DNA of 64,000 nucleotides. It comes from Symbiodinium sp. CCMP2592 (taxonomy: Eukaryota; Sar; Dinophyceae; Suessiales; Symbiodiniaceae). Made by a program: the position numbers and the translations under genes. The stretch covers positions 1 through 64,000 of the forward strand of contig CAJNDT010003157.1 in the NCBI GenBank assembly GCA_905221615.1, written 5' to 3'. Every line of letters starts with the position of its first letter. Position 1 is the first letter of the stretch. This document shows positions 57,301-64,000 of the stretch, in pieces. Under the pieces are notes generated by a model. That model was not told the DNA's origin, did no database searches, and saw only the letters and a list, made by a program, of their open reading frames with translations.

Positions 57301-58775
57301 GCTCCATCACACCAACTTTTATCTGAAGCCCCTCAACCCATTCCAACCACACAAACTCATGTAGCCCACAAGCCCAGCTCAGCTTGCGGCGACGGCTGCG
57401 ACTGTGTAGCGCCGCTACTTGCCATAGCGGCAGCCGACGAATGTAACAGCTGCTTTAGACTTAGTAAGGACCTTCGGGACTTGAGGTGGGCTTTTGCGGT
57501 TCGTCAACAACTTTTTGTGCTTCTGTCCCCGGGGGGCTTCTGAAACGGAGGGTCCTGCCAGTTGGGGAAAAAGGTTCGATGTATCATATTTTTCTGAAAA
57601 AGAACATCATGTGTTATCTACTTGGGCTCAGGTTGTAGGTGGCTTGATCTTAGCTGGGGTTTGGAGTGGAAGCTATTGGTCTGAGTTGAGGGGTGTGCTA
57701 GGGTATGGGGTTTGGGCTTACGGTTTCAGGGTGCAGGGGTTTGGGTTGTGTATTGCTGAGTCATGCTTCAACCGGAATGCTACCTGGCCCCGCGGGCTTG
57801 AGATTTCGCGTGCACATTGGTTCAGGGCCTCGCGTGTTGTGTGCGGTAGGGTTTCACGTGTTTGTTAACCTTGTTTGGTTATATAGGGATTATATAGGGA
57901 CTATACTACCCATAGAAGGTTAAGAGTTACCTACTCTACTAGGTTAGGGTTCGTAGTTCAAGCTATATAGGGGTCCAGGCGGACTTCTCGGGATGTACAG
58001 CATGACGTCCAAACTTCAAGTATAAAACCCGTAACTTTGGGCCTTGCATGGCTCACCCAACCCCCCCAAAAAAGTAAAATTCTGGCCCAGCATTCAACAC
58101 AGGCCATTTTTCGACATACTTTTGGGCGGAGGGTTCGAGTCGATGGCTTCGCGGCTTAGGCGGAACAAGCCTGCCCAAGAATCAGATGCCTTGCGCTCCA
58201 AACCGCAGGAACGTCACAGCCTAAACTTTACTCGCGTCAATCCGGCAAACTCCAAACCTCAAACCAGAAACCCGAAACTCTATGGATCCTAACGGGAGTG
58301 TTTACTGCTTTTCTCTCAGATTTCAATTCAGGGTCGGGATCCAAGCAAAGTTCGTCACCGTCCACAAGAAAACGAGGGTTTAGGCTTTGGCTCGCTTTAG
58401 GGGGTTCAGGGTTTAGAGGTTTAAGGTCTAGGGGTTTAGGGGTCCATTCGCACCTGCTGGGCCTACCGAAAATGAGGTTCTTTGTCAGGTTGTCCCGAAA
58501 CAAATTCTGAGTCAGTGTAATGCCCAGCGACTCCTGGGAAATATATAAGGTTAAGGGTTTAGGGTTCATGAATGTTTATCTTAGATTCCACACACCATGG
58601 TAACAACAAGTATAGCGGCTGGAATCGTCATCAGAAATACCTCACGAATACTTTCTTCACGCCTCAAACACAAACCTGCAAGCATCTGCACGCATCCCAC
58701 ACACAATGCCTGGAAACAAAGATACATGGTGAGAATAGTTAATGAAAAGATTGTTCTCCATCAAGGGAACCACAA
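57301..58775. other. Anonymous DNA
   Basis: G-strand telomere-like variants at 57690-57740, 58375-58445 and 58553-58567. A minus-strand frame near 58200-58100 is protein-like (LFRLSREAIDSNPPPKSMSK) but unsupported. Confidence 0.4.
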
Positions 58776-58970
58776 CAGTTATGTAATTAAACATAATGAC
58801 AACAATAATGATAGTGATTATTGTACGAGAAACAGCGATAGCAAAACACAACATTGTAGAAATGATCATACCTAGCAATAGCGCAATAGTGATAACAGTA
58901 ATGGTCATATTATTGATGTTGGTGATGACGACAACAAACAAGTCAACAATGATCACGATACTTATGATTT
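58776..58970. repeat. Decayed A/T-rich trinucleotide tract
   Basis: ACAATAATGATAGTGATT-like triplets with weak three-base periodicity. The Ile/Val-rich minus-strand frame across it probably reflects the repeat. Confidence 0.5.
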
Positions 58971-59364
58971 CGTACTGTTGTGGTGGTCGACGCTACGGTC
59001 GTTTGTGGGGTCTGGGGGTTCAGGGTCTGGGTTTACACTGAACCCTGAACCCATACCCTGAACCCAAAAGCCTCGCCCTAAGTCTTTTGCTACCTGCCCG
59101 CACTCTCGTGCTTGCTCTCTGGGCAGGTGAGACAACTTTACCGGGGGGCGCAGGCTGGGGTCTTTAGTTTTTGCAGAAAGTTTCGGATTTAGGGTTGAGG
59201 GCTTGAGAAGCCCTTTGACTTCGCGCACTTCAGCTACTGAAAGTTGCCACCGACCAAGTATATACTGCTTTGGTTAGCATGGTTCTGTTTACTAATATCG
59301 GTGCTACTACCATCTGCTGCGCCATGACTTTTGGTTATTATGAAGGATCCTGCAAGTACCGTTG

Positions 59365-59450
59365 TAATATAGGCGCCTTCACAATTAGAAGAGGGTTGTG
59401 GGGTATACGGTACTACAATCATAGTAAGGAAACCCCAAGAGCCCCAAACC
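59365..59450. mobile_element. Family A element, copy 9 (right end missing)
   Basis: TAATATAGGCGCCTTCACAA, then AGAGGGTTGTGGGG and ATAGTAAGGAAACCCC. It stops before the right arm and lies 86 bp left of copy 10. Confidence 0.75.
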
Positions 59451-59535
59451 TTTTCTTTTGGCATCACGCAGCGAGGCCCAACTTCTCGAGATTCTGCTTG
59501 TGCCTGGCCAGTCCCGGTCGCTTGTTTCACATGGT

Positions 59536-59637
59536 TAATATACGGGGCCGTAATAACGAACATGGGGATTTGGGGCCCATTATACTGTACTTCTAATCAG
59601 GAACCCCCAGTGATTTTTTAAATAAGCCCCTATAGTA
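59536..59637. mobile_element. Family A inverted-repeat element, copy 10
   Basis: 102 bp from TAATATACGGGGCCGTAATA to TAAATAAGCCCCTATAGTA. Confidence 0.9.
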
Positions 59638-60014
59638 CTGGATGGGTCTATAGGGTTTGGAGTTTGGTTTCAGGGTAGGTTTTCGTTTGGACTTTCTTCT
59701 GGTGCTGCGGCTGTGCCTATGTTTGTGTTGACTCTGAAATTTATTGAAAGTAACACGGCGCGTACTCAGCGATTGCACTGAGGCGGCATATTGTTATCTG
59801 GGAATGCTTGATTCAGCCAACGCTAACCGCTAACAGTTCTTGACACCTTATCGCGCCGTGGATTTTTTTGTAGGGTTTAGGACTGCGGGGTGGGCGGTGC
59901 TGGCAGACCACTTGGTGGAGTTTCTATGGGCTGGGGGAGTGGTAGCAACTACACGACAGGAAGGAACAGGATATCGGGTGCATGAATCAGAACATACTGC
60001 AACGGGATCTCACA

Positions 60015-60425
60015 TCATGACATAACGGGGCTACGATGCGCGAAGTGCAAGTCACGGGCTCCGAATCCTAAGCACCAACAGCCTTGTGCTGAGCCATGTG
60101 TCCTGAGTCCTTTGCCGAACCCCCTGCAAACCCACGAGTACACCAGAAGGCTTCTTGTACTTCGGAGACCCGGTACATGATATAAAGTCCAGAGTACTGG
60201 CTCTTTCTCTTTGGGGCGGGTCCTTGGCCCAGCTAGATGATAGACTATCAGTGAATTGCTCTCGTCATCATTTGTACAGAAGACGACTCCAAAACAATGA
60301 ACTGCCTTTCCCAAGCCATGTTCACTGAGCCCTAAGCAGAGCAGGTACAGATTCCATTGGTTCCATGAGGCTTCATTTCCAATCTGCTTGCGTTCTACGT
60401 TGTTGCTAATCTTGTCCAGCTGCAT
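60015..60425 (-). CDS. Unidentified 136-codon open frame
   Basis: Function unknown. It starts at an ATG (MQLDKISNNVERKQIGNEAS) and runs to a stop at 60015. The first 65 residues look most protein-like (WNQWNLYLLCLG, then CFGVVFCTNDDESNSLIVYH). The C-terminal part is rich in Gly, Arg and Ser and resembles read-through of anonymous DNA. If real, the coding part may be an exon ending before about 60200. A plus-strand frame (60388-60705) partly overlaps. No domain is recognised, and the length is compatible with chance. Confidence 0.2.
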   Translation of the reverse strand: MQLDKISNNVERKQIGNEASWNQWNLYLLCLGLSEHGLGKAVHCFGVVFCTNDDESNSLIVYHLAGPRTRPKEKEPVLWTLYHVPGLRSTRSLLVYSWVCRGFGKGLRTHGSAQGCWCLGFGARDLHFAHRSPVMS

Positions 60426-61024
60426 ACTCCCCAAAATTCAGGTTCAAACCCGTAACCCTACCCTTACTTATATGGGGCTACGATGCCCGCAAGGCACCCC
60501 AAGCAAACATGGCCGCTGTGCAGTTCGGAAAGCTGCTCGTGTCTGCCTTCGGAGGGACTCAAGGGGGGCTGCTTCTCAATTCAGGAAAGTGGGAGTTAGG
60601 ATTAGGGGCCTTGGGGATATAGACCCTCTCAACAAGGCCCCTTTTAAGAGAGCCAGAAGTAGGGTTCAGAAGGGGTACCCTTTAAGGGGTCTCCCTCCAA
60701 TATAATCCTTATAGTCACTATTACAGGGTGGGGGCAGCTTCCAAGGTAGGGTTTCGAGTCACATGAGCTGCATCGAGAAGAACACTCCGATGGTACCTGT
60801 AGACACAAAGTGCCGAGATCTGCCGGGATCTTGGGGCTTGAAGAATGGGAACAGGATTCCACAAGGGTGTCTATAGGGAGTTATACGGGTTATATTTTGT
60901 GCTATACCGGGCGCTTTTGGAACCAAAATCAGGTGCTCCTAGTCTCGCGATGGGGTCTTCGGACTCCGAGCCCTCCTCCGCGCCGAAACCAACAGCTCTG
61001 AGGCTGCCCCAGACCCCCCCAAGA

Positions 61025-61195
61025 ACATAGGGGCCTCTACATATTTAGAATACGGTTCTAGACTCCTTTGTAGTATTATTTTAAGGAACCCGAAGGGCCT
61101 TAATAACTGGAACAGGGTTTTGGGGTATATTATGCTTCAAATTATGAGAAGGAGCCCCTAAGATAGTTTAGGGAATTGTCAAGGCCTCTATAGTA
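61025..61195. mobile_element. Two family A elements side by side, each truncated (copy 11)
   Basis: The left piece (61025-61092) begins ATAGGGGCCTCTACATATTT and ends AAGGAACCCG. The right piece (61093-61195) restarts with AGGGCCTTAATAACTGGAAC and ends TCAAGGCCTCTATAGTATA. The junction falls at the same internal AAGGAACCC position in which copy 9 is cut short. Confidence 0.82.
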
Positions 61196-61510
61196 TACAG
61201 AGAGCTCTCTGAAGCCTTGAAGCCCTGCACCCCCAAATCCCAAAAACACAAAATCCTGAGCCCCCAACATCCCCAAACATCAAAACCCGATTGAAACCCT
61301 GAAACAGCGATTGTAGAACACCTGAAGTAGCCTTGAGCAGAACAGCCCGTTTAGAGCCTCTGTATAGCCCTTACCGAACCCCCCTTGTGGAGGAAATCCC
61401 AAAAACCCAAACCTCGCAATGCACCCAACGCACGGAAATGCAGCTAAAGTGCGGAGAGCTTCCTCCGACGAGAACTTCCGCATGCAGACCTCTGGCGGTT
61501 TTTAGGGTTT

Positions 61511-61604
61511 TCCCATAGGCTCCATAGTAGTTCCTTTTGGGGGTTCATATTCATAGAATCTTATAAGGCAATTCCAAAAGGGAAATACTAGGGAGCCTAT
61601 GGGT
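61511..61604. mobile_element. Family C inverted-repeat element, copy 3
   Basis: 94 bp from CCCATAGGCTCCATAGTAGT to ACTAGGGAGCCTATGGG. The interior GGGGGTTCATATTCATAGAA is in reverse orientation relative to copies 1 and 2. Confidence 0.88.
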
Positions 61605-62039
61605 GGGGTCGTAACGGTGTTGGTAGGTTGTAGTTATTCTGCACAGTTGTATTGCGGCTTCTCGGGTTTGTTTCCTGGTCTTTCCGCTTTCATACAGTTC
61701 TATAGCGGCTTCCTTTAATTTAGCGAGCCTCGGCCCACGTCTTGTTCTTTCAGTCAAATCTTAACAGGGTTCCCTCTCGAGTTCGCACTTGGATGTTTAT
61801 AATATAGTGTGCTGTAAGCCTTTTTGAAGCCATGACGACAGTACAAACCCTTGCAAGGTTTCCAACCAAGCCCAACAAGTTGGAAGACTCGCAACGCAAT
61901 CACATCCAGCAACATTGAACAATCGTGACCACAACAACCAAAACGCTTTAACCCCAAAACCCTATACTAAGACAAGAAGGTCTACAAAGCATAGGGTACA
62001 GCGGATACCAAACAAACACCTATATCCCCAGACTCCCAC
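61605..62039. other. Anonymous DNA, one protein-like frame
   Basis: A minus-strand frame from an ATG near 61757 reads TRRGPRLAKLKEAAIELYES, then AAIQLCRITTT. The repeated AAI-L pattern comes from a diverged 57-bp duplication (CAGTTGTATTGCGGCTTC and CAGTTCTATAGCGGCTTC). Coding is uncertain. Confidence 0.3.
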
Positions 62040-62147
62040 CTCGCAGATCCAGTCCATGACCGCCGGTGCCGGCTGCACCGCCGGCACGGGCACAGCGGGC
62101 ACCACTGGCGCCGCTGGAAGGGCGACTGGTTGTTCCGGCGCCGGCCT
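62040..62147 (-). CDS. Pro/Ala/Val-rich exon candidate in a GC-rich patch
   Basis: Function unknown. A local GC-rich patch encodes PVALPAAPVVPAVPVPAVQP then APAVMDWICE, ending at a donor GAG|GTGGGAG (GT at 62039-62038), the same donor form as the kinase alphaE exon. Proline/alanine/valine linkers of this kind join folded domains in many eukaryotic proteins. The upstream border is not certain: a stop lies at 62150-62148, so an acceptor just inside it (TGAAG) would be needed. The plus strand reads as a Gly/Ala/Thr-rich frame. A second GC-rich patch lies 530 bp away. Confidence 0.3.
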
Positions 62148-62514
62148 TCATTGGCTTCCGGACGTGAAATTAAGAGGCCACAACAAGCCCCAAGCCTGAA
62201 ACTCTGACAAGATTCTCCCAGCAACCTTGCATTGGCGGTATATGGCCCCTGATAGTGTAGGTATGTAGGGGGTAGACTTTAGATGGAGAGATTAGTCTAC
62301 AATTGATTGTTTACGACCTTCTCTGCATCCCCTGCCTCACTGCTTCCGCATGAATATAGCAAACTTCAAACATCCCAAACTCTTTGCCAAAACGCGAGTA
62401 CCCTGAACCCAGAAAGTTGGATCCCTAGAGCCTCAACCCCTATACCCTAGACCCTCCACCCTTTATACCTTAACGCGTTAAAGCGCTACAACCCTGAAGC
62501 CCTTTCTACAATCC

Positions 62515-62516
<2 letters not shown>

Positions 62517-62581
<65 letters not shown>

Positions 62582-62671
62582 TCTATCTATCTATCTATCT
62601 ATCTATCTGTGTGTGTATATATATATAGATATATATGTGCGTGCGTGTATATATATATATATATATATATA
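62517..62671. repeat. Compound microsatellite (AG)n, (ATCT)n, (TA)n
   Basis: About 31 AG units (62517-62578), seven ATCT units (62580-62608), a short GT run, then two TA tracts (62618-62637 and 62649-62671). Confidence 0.96.
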
Positions 62672-62680
62672 CATACAGAT

Positions 62681-62752
62681 TACCTAGCCGCCCCGGGCCT
62701 CGGCGCAGGCGCAAGCAGGGTGACCGGGCCGGGGCGAGCTGCGCCGAAAACC
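62681..62752. other. GC- and CpG-rich patch
   Basis: About 70 bp of very GC-rich sequence directly right of the TA tract, out of character with its flanks. On the minus strand an acceptor-like TTTTCGGCGCAG precedes Ala/Pro/Arg-rich frames. It may be a short exon or a fragment of foreign composition. Confidence 0.4.
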
Positions 62753-62788
62753 TGAAGGAAGGACGAACGTAACTCAAAACATGATTGT

Positions 62789-62848
62789 CTTACCCTTGGT
62801 TAGTACGGAATGGAAGAATGGTAGTAATAGTAGTCAACCAAAGGTAAG
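62789..62848. mobile_element. Family G inverted-repeat element, copy 2 (internally deleted)
   Basis: 60 bp from CTTACCCTTGGTTAGTACGG to CAACCAAAGGTAAG. The left half matches copy 1 (23346-23436), including GGAATGGAAGAATGGTAGTA. Confidence 0.85.
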
Positions 62849-62861
62849 TTGTGACACGAAT

Positions 62862-63510
62862 GAAGCGTTAGGGTTCAGGGCTTAAAGCGCTTGGCAATCA
62901 GGCTAGTTCATGGGTGTTCAGTGCGAGGAAGGTTCAGGGCTTTGGCTTTGTGATTCAGGGCTTTCAGGTCCTAAACTTCCATAAACCCTACAAACCTCAG
63001 CATGCTAAAGCATGCCGCTAGCAACAACCCGAAGCCCTAAACCCTAATTAGACGTCATAAGCCCCAAAAAGCCCTGAACCCTAAAAGCCCTGAACCCAAA
63101 ACTCTGAAGCCCTAGATCCGAAACCCTGAAGCCCGAAACCCCTTAACCCAAAAGCCCTAAACCGTTTAAACCCTATAAGCCCTATAAACCCTAAAACCTT
63201 AACCCCTGAAGGCCCCGAACTCTTCAAGGCCCCCGGGCTGTCACTGGCCCTGGCTTCTGCAGCTGCTCAGGAGGAGCCTGGCTTAGGGATCACCATGAGG
63301 GCTTAGGGTTTATCTAGGGTGTAGGGTTCACTGCAAGGGTTCTTATAAGTTTGGGGTTTGAAGGGTTTGGATGTCCAGAGCTTGGTGCTTAAGGGCTGTA
63401 GGGCAGAGGGTTTAGCGCTTGAGGGTAGGGTCTGGGTGCTTCGCTTGTGGGGGTATTCAGTGCCAGGATTTTGAGTTTTGGGCCGTGAGGGTTTGAGATT
63501 TGCGGGTTTA
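62862..63510. repeat. Degenerate telomere-like tracts, orientation switching
   Basis: G-strand variants at 62870-62965, C-strand variants at 63030-63215 (CCCTAAAAGCCCTGAACCC and similar), and G-strand again at 63295-63510. Two orientation reversals in 600 bp. Confidence 0.7.
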
Positions 63511-64000
63511 CAGTTCAGGAGCTTGCAAATTCTTTAAGGCACCGATACCGACTTCATTGTCGTCGAGGTGCGGTGTGCAGAGTAGGCAATATCTCGGCTT
63601 TGAAGTAACTAACTACGGAGAAAAAACACTAACGTATATTTCACAGTGGCCCCTCTAAGGAACTGGCCCAAAACGAATCACTAAACTATGGTGCTCCAAA
63701 CCCAGAGTTAGAAAATCTCACCGAGATGCATAAGCGTGTCCGCGGATCTCACCGGGCCAGGCACCGGAAGGCAGTTCAATCGGGGAGCGGAGGAGTGAAT
63801 GCGCGAAAGTGGTGGGATAATGTAAAGACTGAAACCCTACAACCTACATCCTAAACCCCGGAGTGTAAAGAAATCCGCATGGTTCTTCACAGCTCGAAGC
63901 GCAGGTTCGAAGTCTTGAGTGCTGAAATAAACGGGGAGCCTGTTCCAGTTTAATGCCGGGACTATTTACCAAACCGACAACCTGTCAAACGGAAGAGAAC
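63511..64000. other. Anonymous DNA, right edge
   Basis: I see no gene or repeat apart from one CCCTACAACCTACATCCTAA motif near 63835. Confidence 0.4.

Noticed and set aside
56623..57364. Open frames of 153 to 239 codons on both strands
   Set aside because: All are low-complexity translations of the CTA/CAC array and its flanks.

Overview
This is eukaryotic nuclear DNA from a large, repeat-rich genome. I see no operons, bacterial promoters, rRNA, tRNA or CRISPR arrays. The commonest motif is the plant/algal/alveolate telomere heptamer TTTAGGG (CCCTAAA on the other strand) and its decayed relatives, scattered in both orientations over the whole window. That repeat type occurs in land plants, many green algae, dinoflagellates and chromerids. 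I cannot place the organism more closely. Small exons with GT-AG borders, protein kinase and ankyrin fragments, and long CTA, CT and TA microsatellites fit an intron-rich protist or alga.

Coding content is sparse and broken up. Long open frames are no longer than chance predicts once microsatellites are excluded, and many begin only at TTG or GTG. The best-supported coding signals are short minus-strand exons. (1) A protein kinase is split across about 42.8 to 32.6 kb: a beta3/alphaC-like piece, an alphaE exon and a catalytic-loop exon that join in frame, then a DFN-type metal-binding loop, then a subdomain XI piece. (2) Ankyrin-repeat remnants lie at about 20.5, 17.7, 15.0-14.2 and 12.7-12.5 kb, also on the minus strand and frameshifted in places. 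(3) Unidentified exon candidates with good splice sites lie at 47.7-47.1, 25.1-24.7, 51.0, 10.6 and 62.1 kb. A 112-codon plus-strand frame at 8.46 kb is also a candidate.

Layout: 0-6.4 kb is mostly anonymous DNA with degenerate telomere motifs. The largest interstitial telomeric array is at 6.47-6.64 kb. From 7.4 to 9.6 kb there are microsatellites, the 8.46 kb frame and a composite repeat next to an inverted-repeat element. From 10 to 21 kb there are ankyrin remnants, a 50-bp tandem repeat and the first TAG array. From 22 to 33 kb there are more short inverted-repeat elements and the two largest CTA arrays. From 33 to 43 kb lie tandem repeats and the split kinase. From 44 to 50 kb there is telomeric repeat plus poly-G, exon candidates and a long palindrome. 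A degenerate satellite fills 51.36-53.24 kb. From 54 to 64 kb there are clustered inverted-repeat elements, another CTA array and two GC-rich patches.

The most distinctive system is a swarm of unrelated small terminal-inverted-repeat elements, nearly all 90-125 bp. At least eight families are represented by two or more full or partial copies in 64 kb. They look like MITEs whose entire length folds back on itself, and no transposase is visible in the window.
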